Below, one piece after another: positions 1 through 8,733 of a stretch of 64,000 nucleotides of DNA (the first letter of the stretch is position 1; every line of letters begins with the position of its first letter). The notes beneath the pieces were generated by a model that saw nothing but the letters and a program-made list of their open reading frames with translations, had not been told where the DNA came from and did no database searches. Both the position numbers and the translations under genes were made by a program. The DNA lies in assembly GCF_004331435.1 (NCBI RefSeq), contig NZ_SJKA01000012.1:124001-188000 (forward strand), in the 5' to 3' direction. This stretch comes from Kribbella sindirgiensis (GTDB taxonomy: Bacteria; Actinomycetota; Actinomycetes; Propionibacteriales; Kribbellaceae).

Positions 1-1397
1 AGTGCCCAGAACGTCAGCTCGGAGGTACGGGCGATGCCGTACGGCGTACCGAACGCGGGCTCGTAATCCTCATAGGTGATGTTGAGTCCCTCGAGCTGCT
101 CCGGATAGGTGTCCTGGCCCATGCCGTCGTGGTAGAACCGCGTGTCCATCGCACCGGCCTCCGGCGACCACAGCCACACGGTCACCTCGGCTTCCTCGGT
201 CGCCGCGTTCCGGATGTCCAGCTGCGTCGGGTGCCGCTGCCAGAAGTCCCTGAGCCCGAAGGCGAATCCGCCGCTCACGCCACCGACGTACCCGAGCCCG
301 GAGGCGCGTTTGCCCTGGTCGACCGAGACCCAGCCGTAGCCCTTCTTGGTGCGCTTCTTCACGGCGAACCCGTCCGCGGTCAGCTGGCTCAGCGAGTAGT
401 CGCCCCACTCGGGGATGTACTGCAGCCGCGTCGTCACCCGCTGGTCCCAGGTCGCGGGATCGGGCAGCTTGGTCCCGGCGATCTGCGCGGCCCGGACGAC
501 GGCGCCCGGGTCGCGGCGCAGGCCGGTGATGCCCTTCACCGCCTCGGACACCATCCCGTGCCCCTCGCCGACGAACCGCACATGCCGGTCGTACGCCGCG
601 TCGCGCATCGGCACCGAGAAGCGCACGCCGAGACCCGCGATGTAGTCCTTCTGCCCGTCGCGGTCGTAGACGAACGTGTGCACCATCCGCACGTTCTCCG
701 CACCGGCGACGAAGTACAGCCGGACCGAGAACGGCAACCAGGTCAGGCCCTTGCGCGACTTGTGCCGGCCCTCCACCTTCACCACCGCGCGGACCGGTCC
801 GGCCTGCTCGACGCTGACCTTCTGGATGTCGCTCTCGTACCGGTCCCGGACAGCGCCACCGGTCTCGTCCTCGGCGATCCTGTCCTGCTTCAGGTTCACG
901 AGCACGCCCTTGTGGGCGATCAGAACGTCACCACGCCAGATCTGGCTGACCACCTCCGGCCCGCTCTTGCGGATGCGGGTGCGGATCACGCCGGTGTCGA
1001 CGTCGACGTACAGCTTCTCGTTCTTGACCGTGACGGGTCGCGCGGGCGCGGTCGCCGTACCCGGGCCGAGCGTGTACGACTCAGCAGGTGCGTCCACCGC
1101 GATCGCGTGCGCACTCCACTTGAGCGAGCCGTCCGGCCAGTAGGCGGTCGGCCAGCTCTGGAGTGGTACGTCGGCTCCGTCCGCCGACTTCAGCGCGAAC
1201 GACTGGTTCGCTGGTACGGCGCCCTTCGGCCACGGCGTACCCCAGGTGGTGACAGCCGCCGTAGTGGGCTTGCCTTCGAGCCAGGTGAGCTTCACTTCCT
1301 GCACCTCCGCGGCAGTTGCAGGTTGGATGTTGTCCAGCAGGGAGACCGCGGGCACTGCGGCCATACCTGCTAGGACTGTGCGTCTTGAGACCTCCAT
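1..1397 (-). CDS. Exported PL26-type exo-rhamnogalacturonan lyase, 3' end outside window
   Basis: The first 465 residues are visible; the stop lies beyond the left edge. The N-terminus reads MEVSRRTVLAG, a twin-arginine signal (R5-R6), so the mature protein should be extracellular. It then matches the fold of the neighbouring 848-residue protein nearly throughout: a WGTPWPKG segment, YWPDGSLKWSAHAI, then LRRDPGAVVR and a GYVGGVSGG segment. These are features of the PcRGLX-like (polysaccharide lyase 26) proteins, which remove disaccharides from rhamnogalacturonan I. The start overlaps the end of the upstream paralog by 28 bases, so the two are translated together as the last genes of the operon. 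Family assignment is from recall of the family; activity and exact substrate are inferred from the operon. Confidence 0.8.
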   Translation of the reverse strand, partial: MEVSRRTVLAGMAAVPAVSLLDNIQPATAAEVQEVKLTWLEGKPTTAAVTTWGTPWPKGAVPANQSFALKSADGADVPLQSWPTAYWPDGSLKWSAHAIAVDAPAESYTLGPGTATAPARPVTVKNEKLYVDVDTGVIRTRIRKSGPEVVSQIWRGDVLIAHKGVLVNLKQDRIAEDETGGAVRDRYESDIQKVSVEQAGPVRAVVKVEGRHKSRKGLTWLPFSVRLYFVAGAENVRMVHTFVYDRDGQKDYIAGLGVRFSVPMRDAAYDRHVRFVGEGHGMVSEAVKGITGLRRDPGAVVRAAQIAGTKLPDPATWDQRVTTRLQYIPEWGDYSLSQLTADGFAVKKRTKKGYGWVSVDQGKRASGLGYVGGVSGGFAFGLRDFWQRHPTQLDIRNAATEEAEVTVWLWSPEAGAMDTRFYHDGMGQDTYPEQLEGLNITYEDYEPAFGTPYGIARTSELTFWA

Positions 1398-3916
1398 GCC
1401 GTTCCACCTCTGTCATTCCGGTGTGCGGGGATCAGGGACAGGTTCTGGATCGCTGCCAGCGCGTACTGCGACGCGCCGTTGGTGCTGATGAACGCGGCCT
1501 CGTCGGCCGGCATCAGCGCGCCGTCGACGGGAGTGGTCTTCCACTCGGCGTTGTCCACCAAGAAGTTCCGCCAGGCCAGCCGGGCCAGCTCCTGGTCGCC
1601 GGTGCGCGCTGCGGCGTACGCGGCCAGCCGGCTGTGGGCCAGCTCTTGCGAGATGCCCTGCAACGGCTGTCCGAGCTCAGCGGCCTGCTCCTCGGGCGAG
1701 AGCAGGTACAGCCGGCAGTAGTCGAGCCAGGCCTTCTCGAACCCCGGTACGTCGAGGTCCAGGTCGATGAGCTCGGAACAGATCTCGGGCAGCCCGAAGA
1801 GTGAGGACAGGTGGGACACGGCGATTCCCCGCCTGCTGGTGTCGAAACGGCCGGTAGACACGTCCAGCCGTGCGTTGCCGGTCAGGAAGCCGTAGTGCAG
1901 CGCGGCGATGTCGGACATCGTGCCCAGCAGCCGCGCTCGCGCTCGCTCGTCTCCGTAGCGCTCCCACCGCGTGAGCCACGCAGCGGCCAAGGCACCCCAG
2001 TCCACGCCCAGCTCGATGGACAGCGCATGCGGGTCGGGGGAGTAGACGTCCGGTCGTACCTTGCGCTGTGGGTCTGTGCCGAGGAAGGTCTCCTCGATGG
2101 TCGCCAGCTCGTCCATCAGGTCACCTGTCCGCTCGTCCGCGGTCAGGTAGTAGTAGAAGCGCCGGTAGATCGCGCTGGAGATCCGGACCTGCTTGCAGCT
2201 GCAGCCCCAGTGCTGGACGTTGTGCCGCGACCCCAGGCCCTTGAAGCGGCCCAGGTGATGTACGTCGACCTCTCCGGTGTGCCGTGTCATCGACTCGGCG
2301 AAGCGGAACACGTCGGCCCGTCCGGTCCGCAGGTACTGGTACCAGAGCCACAGGTCGGGGGAGAGCTCCGAGTTGTCCCAGGCGAACCCGCCCACGTCGT
2401 ACCGCCACGTGTGCCGGTCGCGATCGTACGTGTGCATGACATCGCCGTAGTCCCAGAACCCGTACCAGCGGCGTTGCTCTCGCTGACCGACGTAGTACTG
2501 GAAGAGGAAGTTCAGCCGGGCCTCAATGTCCTGGTGGTCTGCGGTGGGCAGACTCCAGGTGCCGAACACACCTGCCTCTAGCAAACGCGCAGGAGAGACC
2601 GTGAGCAGCCCAGGCGAGTTGAGCAGTGCTACGTGTTCCGAAAGTTCCTCGGTTGATGGTGTGGTGCTGTGGATGCGCAGACTCAGCTCATGCGTACGGG
2701 CGACACCGTGCGCGTTGCCGAAGCCGGGTTCGTAGTCCTCGTAGGTGATCTCGAGTCCTTCGAGCTGTTCTTCGTACGTGTCCTGGTCCATGCCGTCGTG
2801 CCAGTAGCGCACGTCCATGGCCGGTGCGCTGGGCGACCACATCCACACCGTTGCCGTGGCCACGTCGGTGGCTGCGTTGCGGATGTCCAGCCTGGTCGGG
2901 TGCAGTTTCCAGAAGTCACGGAGCCCGAAGCCCAGTCCGCCGCTCACGCCACCGACGTACCCGTAGCCGGGCGCCCTGGTGCCGGACGGGATGGTGATCC
3001 ACCCCTGTCCCGCGCCGGTGCGTTTGCGCAGCGTGAAACCGTCCGCGCTGGTCTGGTCGAGGGTGTAGTCGTTCCACTGCGGGATGAGGTGCAGGCGGTC
3101 GGCCACCTCCGGGTTGGGGATCGCCTCGACAGTACCGCCGGCGACCTGGGTACGTCGTACCTCTTCACCCGGATCGCGACGCAGACCGGTCAGACCGCGC
3201 ACTGCCTCGGTCAGGAACCCGGAAGGACCCGCGAGCCGGACGTGGCGGTTATGCGGCTCGTCGCGCATCACCACGTCCGCGCTGAGCCCCAGACCGGCCA
3301 GGAAGTCCCGGTCCGGATCGCCGTCCCAGACGAAGCTGTGGACGATCCGTACGTCGGCAGCGCCCGCGTAGAAGTACAGCCTGATGGAGAACGGCAGCCA
3401 GTCACCGTGCTTGCCTTCGAGCCGGACGACGGCGCGCACCGGCCCGTCCTGCTCGACAATGAGATTGTCAACAATCGCCGTCGTCTGCGTCCGCGTCGCG
3501 CCCAGGTCGTCGTCCGGAGCGTTCTGCCGCAAACTCACCAGCCGGACGTCCCGCACAATCTCCTGACCGTCGTAGCTGATCGACGCCATCAACCCAGGCG
3601 GTCTGAGAACCCACGCGACCGGTCCGGTCGTGATCCGCACCTCGTCATCGGCCCGTTCCACCTGTACGCGCTGGGCCGGCGGCGCGGGTGCACCGACGAC
3701 CAGCTCGTACGACGACTCGGGCCGCTCGGACGGCCCGATCGCGTGCGCGGACCACTTCACCGAGCCGTCCGGCCACGTCGCGGTCGTCCAGCTCTGCACC
3801 GGCGTACCGTCGGCCAACGCAAACTCGGTGCCCTCGGCAACCGTGCCCCGGGCCCAGGGGACACCCCAGGAAACACCTTGTCGACAAGGAGTTTCCAGCC
3901 ATTGCAACGTAGTCAT
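1370..3916 (-). CDS. Cytosolic PL26-type exo-rhamnogalacturonan lyase
   Basis: 848 residues, about the full length of PL26 / PcRGLX-like proteins (N-terminal barrel domain followed by a large catalytic domain and a C-terminal domain). The N-terminus MTTLQWLETPCRQ has no signal peptide, so the enzyme should act inside the cell on oligosaccharides brought in by the ABC transporter encoded just upstream. Conserved segments shared with the exported paralog include SWGVPWARGTV, TWPDGSVKWSAHAIG, FSIRLYFYAGAADVR and GYGYVGGVSGG. The ATG at 3916 overlaps the stop of the upstream permease (ATGA), which fixes the start; a longer open frame upstream is spurious. Known for the family: beta-elimination or related cleavage of rhamnogalacturonan I. 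Inferred: a two-stage outside/inside degradation with the paralog. Confidence 0.85.
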   Translation of the reverse strand: MTTLQWLETPCRQGVSWGVPWARGTVAEGTEFALADGTPVQSWTTATWPDGSVKWSAHAIGPSERPESSYELVVGAPAPPAQRVQVERADDEVRITTGPVAWVLRPPGLMASISYDGQEIVRDVRLVSLRQNAPDDDLGATRTQTTAIVDNLIVEQDGPVRAVVRLEGKHGDWLPFSIRLYFYAGAADVRIVHSFVWDGDPDRDFLAGLGLSADVVMRDEPHNRHVRLAGPSGFLTEAVRGLTGLRRDPGEEVRRTQVAGGTVEAIPNPEVADRLHLIPQWNDYTLDQTSADGFTLRKRTGAGQGWITIPSGTRAPGYGYVGGVSGGLGFGLRDFWKLHPTRLDIRNAATDVATATVWMWSPSAPAMDVRYWHDGMDQDTYEEQLEGLEITYEDYEPGFGNAHGVARTHELSLRIHSTTPSTEELSEHVALLNSPGLLTVSPARLLEAGVFGTWSLPTADHQDIEARLNFLFQYYVGQREQRRWYGFWDYGDVMHTYDRDRHTWRYDVGGFAWDNSELSPDLWLWYQYLRTGRADVFRFAESMTRHTGEVDVHHLGRFKGLGSRHNVQHWGCSCKQVRISSAIYRRFYYYLTADERTGDLMDELATIEETFLGTDPQRKVRPDVYSPDPHALSIELGVDWGALAAAWLTRWERYGDERARARLLGTMSDIAALHYGFLTGNARLDVSTGRFDTSRRGIAVSHLSSLFGLPEICSELIDLDLDVPGFEKAWLDYCRLYLLSPEEQAAELGQPLQGISQELAHSRLAAYAAARTGDQELARLAWRNFLVDNAEWKTTPVDGALMPADEAAFISTNGASQYALAAIQNLSLIPAHRNDRGGTAWRSQDAQS

Positions 3917-4800
3917 TCCTTCACCGATCCGATCAGGACGCCCTTCGCGAAGTGCTTCTGCAGGAACGGGTAGAAGAACAGGATCGGGAGCGTCGCGACC
4001 ACGACGACCGCGAACTTCAGGCCCTGCTCGGGGAACGTCACCGTCTCCAGCTGCTGCAGCACGTTCGCCGAGTCCGCGTTCGCCGCGGTCAGCTGGCGGA
4101 CGATCATCTGCAGCGTCCACTTCTTGCTGTCGTCGATGTAGAGCAAAGGCGACATGTAGTCGTTCCAGATCCCGACCGCGTAGAACAGCGAGAACGTCGC
4201 GATGATCGGCTTCGACAACGGCAGCACGATCCGCAGGAACACGTTCAGCTCGTTGCACCCGTCGATCCGGGCCGCTTCCTCGAGCGCCTCCGGCAACTCC
4301 TGGAAGAAGCTCTTCACCACGATCAGGTAGAACGGGTTGATCGCCAGCGGCAGGACCAGGGCCCAGTAGCTGTCCAGCAACCCCAGATCCCGTACGACGA
4401 GGTACGTCGGGATCATGCCGCCGCTGAACACCAGCGTGAAGATCACCAGGTTCAGCACCAGCGCCCGCCCCGGCAGGAACTTCTTCGCGAGCGGATAGGC
4501 CATGGTCAGCGTCAGCAGCAACTGGATCACCGTGCCGACCGCGGTCACGCCGACCGTGGTCAGCAACGCCCGGACGAACGTGTCGGTGGAGAAGATGTAG
4601 TGGTACGTGTCGGTGACGAACTTGTGCGGCCACAGGAAGAACGGCCGCGAACTGATCTCGGACTCGGTCGCGAACGACCCGGCGAGCACGTAGAGCAGCG
4701 GAAGTACCGTGACGACGGCCAGGCCGGTCAGGAACACGACGTTCAGCACGTCGAAGGCACGGCTGCCGACGGAGTCGTAGTACCGCACTCGTTGTTTCAT
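3913..4800 (-). CDS. Carbohydrate ABC transporter permease (LplC/AraQ type)
   Basis: 295-residue inner-membrane protein with six hydrophobic segments, the first at about residues 15-40. The EAA loop that docks the ATPase is visible as EALEEAARIDGCNEL followed by a run ending LPLSKPII. It is the second permease of a CUT1-type sugar importer and pairs with the LplB-like permease encoded 9 bases upstream. Its stop overlaps the start of the PL26 lyase gene by four bases (ATGA). No ATPase gene is present in the locus, as is common for Gram-positive CUT1 importers, which share a MsmK-type ATPase encoded elsewhere. The substrate, rhamnogalacturonan oligosaccharide, is inferred from the operon. Confidence 0.9.
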   Translation of the reverse strand: MKQRVRYYDSVGSRAFDVLNVVFLTGLAVVTVLPLLYVLAGSFATESEISSRPFFLWPHKFVTDTYHYIFSTDTFVRALLTTVGVTAVGTVIQLLLTLTMAYPLAKKFLPGRALVLNLVIFTLVFSGGMIPTYLVVRDLGLLDSYWALVLPLAINPFYLIVVKSFFQELPEALEEAARIDGCNELNVFLRIVLPLSKPIIATFSLFYAVGIWNDYMSPLLYIDDSKKWTLQMIVRQLTAANADSANVLQQLETVTFPEQGLKFAVVVVATLPILFFYPFLQKHFAKGVLIGSVKE

Positions 4801-4809
4801 TCCGCCTCC

Positions 4810-5790
4810 TCAGAACAGGCCGCGCTGGCCGAGCCGCTTGGCCAGGAAGTTGGAGCCGAAGATCAGCACGACGCCGACGACGCCCTTGAACAGGCCGACC
4901 GCGGTCGCGTAGCTGAACGAGCCCTGGGTGATGCCGATGTAGTACACGAACGTGTCGAACACGTCCGCGACGTCACGGTTCAGCGACGTGGTCATCAGCC
5001 AGATCTGCTCGAACCCGGAGTCCATCAGATGCCCGGACGTCAGAATCGCCATCACCACGATCGTCGGCCGGATCGCCGGCAACGTGATGTGCCAGAACTG
5101 CCGCCACCGGCCGGCGCCGTCCACGCGAGCGGCCTCGTACAGCTGCGAGTCCACGCCTGCCAGCGCCGCCAGATAGATGATCGTGCCCCAGCCGGTCTGC
5201 TTCCACAGCAGTTGCAGCACGATCAGCGGGCGGAACCAGTCCGCCTGCGCCACGTAGTCGGTCTTCTGCCCGCCGACGAGACCGTGGATCCAGTTCGCGA
5301 TCACACCGAAGTCCACCGAGAACAGCAGATAGGTGAGCGAGGCAACGATCGTCCACGACAGGAAGTGCGGAATGTAGACCAGCGACTGCACGGACCGCTT
5401 CAGGACGTTGACCCGGAGCTCGTTCAGCAGCAACGCGACGACGATCGGCGCCGGGAACACGAAGAGGATTGTCAACAATGCGAGCAGCAGCGTGTTGAAC
5501 AGCAGCCGGCCGAAGTCGGGTCCGGTGAACAGCTCCTGGAAGTGCTTCAGCCCCACCCACTCGCTCCCCGAGTAGCCGAGGAACGGTACGTAGTCCTTGA
5601 ACGCGATGGTCAGTCCGTACATCGGCAGGTACTTGAACACCACGAAGTACGCGAGACCGGGCAGCAGCAACAGGTACAGCCAGCGGTAGCGCCAGAAGTT
5701 CGGCGTACGCCGTTTGCGCCTTTGGGTGGACGCCGGCCGCGGGGAGCCCGCGGCCGGTTGCGCCACCTCGGGGACGAGGTCAGTGGCCAT
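4810..5790 (-). CDS. Carbohydrate ABC transporter permease (LplB type)
   Basis: 326 residues. A basic N-terminal tail of about 35 residues (RRKRRTPNFWRYR) is followed by six membrane segments typical of the larger CUT1 permease. The EAA loop reads LYEAARVDGAGRWRQFWHI and ends LPAIRPTI. The best relatives by pattern are LplB/YteP proteins, which sit with YtcQ/LplA-type binding proteins and YesL-like proteins in pectin loci of Bacillus. The start lies 3 bases after the stop of the binding protein, so translation is coupled. It forms the membrane channel with the LplC-type protein encoded 9 bases downstream. Confidence 0.9.
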   Translation of the reverse strand: MATDLVPEVAQPAAGSPRPASTQRRKRRTPNFWRYRWLYLLLLPGLAYFVVFKYLPMYGLTIAFKDYVPFLGYSGSEWVGLKHFQELFTGPDFGRLLFNTLLLALLTILFVFPAPIVVALLLNELRVNVLKRSVQSLVYIPHFLSWTIVASLTYLLFSVDFGVIANWIHGLVGGQKTDYVAQADWFRPLIVLQLLWKQTGWGTIIYLAALAGVDSQLYEAARVDGAGRWRQFWHITLPAIRPTIVVMAILTSGHLMDSGFEQIWLMTTSLNRDVADVFDTFVYYIGITQGSFSYATAVGLFKGVVGVVLIFGSNFLAKRLGQRGLF

Positions 5791-5793
5791 CGA

Positions 5794-7344
5794 TCAGCCG
5801 CCGGCCTTCGCGGACAGGTCGTTGATCTCCTTGGCGATGTCCGTGCCGCCGCTGTCGTACCAGCGCTTGATCTGCGCCTTCAGCTGGTCCTCGGTGATGG
5901 CACCGGACAGGTACTTGATCCGCGCGTCCGGGACGATCGTGTCGATGGTCTGGCCCTTCGCCACCGCGGTCGGGGCGACGAAGCCGAGCGCCGGGTTGAA
6001 GACCGCGGTCTTCAGGTCCTCGTTCATCAGCACGTCGAACTTCTCCCGCATCTTGCGGCTGGCCTCGTCCGCCGGCCGCAGCTGGTAGGCGCCGGTGCCG
6101 ACGCTGGCCCGGGTCCCGAGCTGGATGAACGCCTTGTCCACGTCGTTCTGGATCGCCTTGACCTTCGGGTCCTCCTGGTTGATCGGTACGGCGTACTCGC
6201 CTTCGACCTTGAAGTTGCGGCCCTCGATCCCGTTGGTGAGCAGGATCGAGCCCTCCTTGGACTCGAGCTTGTCCAGCGTCTTCAGCACGTCATCGAGCTG
6301 CTCGTCGGTCCGGATGTGTTGCTTGGAGATCGCGAGGACGTCGTTGTAGCCGGTGAACGGGTAGGAGTGCTTCTCGCCGTCCGGGCCCGCCAGGTTGCCG
6401 ACCAGGGTGACCTTGTCGAAGTCCTTCGGGTTCTTCTCCTTGAACAGGTCGAGGAGCTGGGTGGCCCGAACGTTCACGTCGATGATCATGCCGCCCTTGC
6501 CCTGCACGAACGGGTCGTTCCAGTTCGCGCTGTCCAGGGTGGCGAAGTCCGGGTTGACCAGGCCTTCCTGTACCCACGTGCGCAGCCACCGGTTCGCCGC
6601 CAGGAACTCCGGGGTGTCGAAGCCGGGTACCAGCTTGCCGTCGCGTTCGCCCCATCCGTTCGGCGCACCGAACCAGGTCTCGACCACGTCGTACGGGCTG
6701 GCGCTGGCGTAGTTGCCGGGCCACTTCGGGATGATCAGGCCGTAGGTGTCCTTCTTGCCGTTGCCGTCCGGGTCCTTCTCGGTGAAGGCCTTGGCGATCG
6801 CGTACAGGTCGTCGACGGTCTTCGGCTCCTGCAGACCGAGCTTGGCCAGCCAGTCCTTGCGGATCACGATGCCGGAGCGCAGCAGCGGCCGGACCCGGTA
6901 GATGCCGTAGGTCTTGCCGTTGGTCTGCGAGTTCTTCGCGGTCTGCTCGTTGGCCGGCTTCAGGTTGGGGTACTTGTCGAGCTTGCCGGTCAGGTCCCAG
7001 AACGCGCCGGCTTCGGCGGCCTTGACGAACGAGGGGCTCTTCTCGTTCACCGTCATCACGTCCGGGATGTTGTCCGAGGCGAGCGTGACGTTCGCCTTGT
7101 CGCCGTACTCCGCGTTCGGCACCCAGGTGATCTTGAGCTTCTTGCCGATCAGCTTCTCGACCGCCTGCTGGAGTTCGCCGTTCGGATCCGGCGCGGTGCC
7201 GAACAACTTGGTCATCACCGTGAGTTCGGTACTGGCGGCCTGGCCGCCTTTGTCGTCGCCACCGCCGGAACAGGCGGAGGCGGCGAGCAAGGCCGTCGAC
7301 AGCGCGGCGGCGACGGCGATGCGCCGTGGGGAGAAGATGGTCAT
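5794..7344 (-). CDS. Sugar-binding lipoprotein of ABC importer (LplA/YtcQ-like)
   Basis: 516 residues. The N-terminus has a positively charged region, a hydrophobic core and a lipobox LAASAC with the lipidated cysteine at residue 25, so the protein is anchored outside the membrane. The rest is an extracellular solute-binding domain family 1; the length is at the high end, as usual for LplA/YtcQ proteins that bind oligosaccharides. It overlaps the stop of the YesL-like gene by four bases and precedes the LplB permease by 3 bases. Inferred ligand: unsaturated rhamnogalacturonan oligosaccharides released by the exported lyase. Confidence 0.9.
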   Translation of the reverse strand: MTIFSPRRIAVAAALSTALLAASACSGGGDDKGGQAASTELTVMTKLFGTAPDPNGELQQAVEKLIGKKLKITWVPNAEYGDKANVTLASDNIPDVMTVNEKSPSFVKAAEAGAFWDLTGKLDKYPNLKPANEQTAKNSQTNGKTYGIYRVRPLLRSGIVIRKDWLAKLGLQEPKTVDDLYAIAKAFTEKDPDGNGKKDTYGLIIPKWPGNYASASPYDVVETWFGAPNGWGERDGKLVPGFDTPEFLAANRWLRTWVQEGLVNPDFATLDSANWNDPFVQGKGGMIIDVNVRATQLLDLFKEKNPKDFDKVTLVGNLAGPDGEKHSYPFTGYNDVLAISKQHIRTDEQLDDVLKTLDKLESKEGSILLTNGIEGRNFKVEGEYAVPINQEDPKVKAIQNDVDKAFIQLGTRASVGTGAYQLRPADEASRKMREKFDVLMNEDLKTAVFNPALGFVAPTAVAKGQTIDTIVPDARIKYLSGAITEDQLKAQIKRWYDSGGTDIAKEINDLSAKAGG

Positions 7345-7961
7345 TGGTTCCCTTTCAGGTGCAGGCGCGCCTCGTTCTCGGCGAAGAAGCGCAAGCAGAG
7401 CCAGGTGTCGAGCTGGATCCAGGCGCCGCCGGCCAGAACGAACCCGAAGACCGGGAACTTCACCGACACGAAGGCGATGGACACCGCGACGAACAGCAGG
7501 ACCAGGGACGACGCCGGCCGCGCGAGCGCGACCAGCGATGCCTTGGGCAACAACATGCGGATCCCGAGGTCGTAGTGCACGGCCATCGGGAGCGCGTACG
7601 CCGCGATCAGCCCGAGCGCGACGAGCGCCGTGAGGCTGGCCAGGCGGGGGACTGCGGCCCCGAGCGCGGCGAAGTACAGGTAGTTGCCGACGAGAACGAC
7701 GGCGACCGCGACCAGGGGGAGTACGACGAGCGTGCCGCGGCGGAACTCCTGGCGGAACGCGGTACGGAAGGCAGGAAAGGCGTGAAACGATTCATCGGAT
7801 GACCTGCGTCTGGCCAGCGAATAGGCCGCGAGCGTGGCCGGGCCGATACCCAGCGCAATCCCGCCGAGCACCGTGAAGAGGATCCACAGGGCGTTCAACT
7901 TGATCACCCAAAGGACCTCGTCCGCAGCGTCGTACAGCCTGATGGCCCAGCCAGTGCCCAT
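7341..7961 (-). CDS. YesL-like (DUF624) membrane protein
   Basis: 206 residues with five or so hydrophobic segments (near residues 20-45, 75-95, 100-125, 145-165, 165-185) and few charged residues, fitting the YesL/DUF624 family. YesL proteins are small membrane proteins of unknown role found in front of LplA/LplB/LplC-type importers for pectin fragments. Here it is the first gene after the regulated promoter, and its stop overlaps the binding-protein start. The ATG at 7961 has a modest AGGAA ribosome site upstream. The family call rests on hydropathy, size and context more than on motifs. Confidence 0.75.
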   Translation of the reverse strand: MGTGWAIRLYDAADEVLWVIKLNALWILFTVLGGIALGIGPATLAAYSLARRRSSDESFHAFPAFRTAFRQEFRRGTLVVLPLVAVAVVLVGNYLYFAALGAAVPRLASLTALVALGLIAAYALPMAVHYDLGIRMLLPKASLVALARPASSLVLLFVAVSIAFVSVKFPVFGFVLAGGAWIQLDTWLCLRFFAENEARLHLKGNQ

Positions 7962-7999
7962 GCCGGTTCCTGCCTTGTTTCGGGGCGAAAAGTGTTGTG

Positions 8000-8028
8000 A
8001 CCGTATGGTTGAATCGTCTCAATGTCAA
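8000..8028 (-). promoter_or_regulatory. Operon promoter with palindromic LacI-type operator in its spacer
   Basis: On the minus strand a -35 box TTGACA (8028-8023) is followed by a 17-base spacer and a -10-like box TACGGT (8005-8000). The spacer contains TTGAATCGTCTCAA (8009-8022, written on the plus strand), whose outer four pairs TTGA/TCAA and central CG are symmetric, as in LacI-family operators. A repressor bound there would cover both promoter boxes. It lies about 40 bases upstream of the YesL-like gene and would drive all six genes to the left edge. A near copy precedes the repressor gene itself. Confidence 0.6.
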
Positions 8029-8082
8029 GGCTTGGGAAAGCGTTTGTCGGAGACTGGTCACGGGGCTGCGCGAACGCGGGGG

Positions 8083-8733
8083 TCAGGAGTGGGTGACGCG
8101 CAGGTTCGCGTATTCGCCGATCAGGGGTGCCATCTGGCGGAAGCCGAGCTTGCCGCCGGCGAGCGGGTCCTGGTCGTGATGGGTGAAGCTGACCAGGTCG
8201 TTGATCGCGAACGTGATCTCGCCGTTGTGGACGGTCAGCCGGAGGTGGTACGGGCCGTCGGCGTCGGCGACGTCCGGGATCGGGTCGGCGCCCTGCGCGA
8301 CGAGGTGGAATCCGTAGCTCTTGCGCAGGTTGCAGGTGTGGAAGGCGCGCTCGGCCGGCCAGCGTCTGCGGAAGTACGAGACGTGGTAGGTGTCGAGGTC
8401 GCCGTGGTGGTACTGCTCGTACGGCCCGGTGCGCGGCCGCAGCTCGAACAGATCCTCGCCGTGGCGGCCCTTGGCGTGGAAGAACAGGATGCACAGACCG
8501 GGTTCGCGGATCGGCCAGAAATCCCACTCGATCGTCACGTCCGGCGGGAAGTCCTCCGGGCACCACAGCACGACGTTCGCGTCCTGGCCGTCCGCCGCGG
8601 GGCGCACACTCTCCAGGCGCAGCCGCCCGAGCGGGAACGACGTCGCGCCGTCGCCCTCCAGCCGGAAGCCGTCGAGATCGGCCACCGACGCGAGCGGGTT
8701 CTCGTAGAGCACGTGCTCGTCGTCGCGCTGCAT
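8083..8733 (-). CDS. YesU-like DUF1961 protein
   Basis: 216 residues, no signal peptide. The sequence pattern (DVTIEWDFWPI, LCILFFHAKGRHG, WYRR-like FRRRWPAERAFHTCNLRKS, then a jelly-roll-like C-terminal half ending LGFRQMAPLIGEYANLRV) matches DUF1961, the family of Bacillus YesU, a concanavalin-like fold protein encoded in the yes rhamnogalacturonan cluster. Its biochemical role is unknown; a carbohydrate-binding or lyase/hydrolase accessory role is inferred from fold and context. The start overlaps the stop of the lacI-type gene by one base (ATGA arrangement), so it is cotranscribed with the regulator, not with the transporter genes. Confidence 0.8.
   Translation of the reverse strand: MQRDDEHVLYENPLASVADLDGFRLEGDGATSFPLGRLRLESVRPAADGQDANVVLWCPEDFPPDVTIEWDFWPIREPGLCILFFHAKGRHGEDLFELRPRTGPYEQYHHGDLDTYHVSYFRRRWPAERAFHTCNLRKSYGFHLVAQGADPIPDVADADGPYHLRLTVHNGEITFAINDLVSFTHHDQDPLAGGKLGFRQMAPLIGEYANLRVTHS

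Noticed and set aside
1..1397. Suspected frameshift or truncation of the left-edge lyase gene
   Set aside because: Reading the frame line by line from the ATG at 1397 gives an unbroken sequence matching the paralog to the window edge.
3952..7575. Open frame of 1207 codons on the plus strand
   Set aside because: It runs antisense to the permeases and binding protein. Composition is Arg/Gln/His/Asp-rich without any motif, as expected for the shadow of high-GC3 genes.
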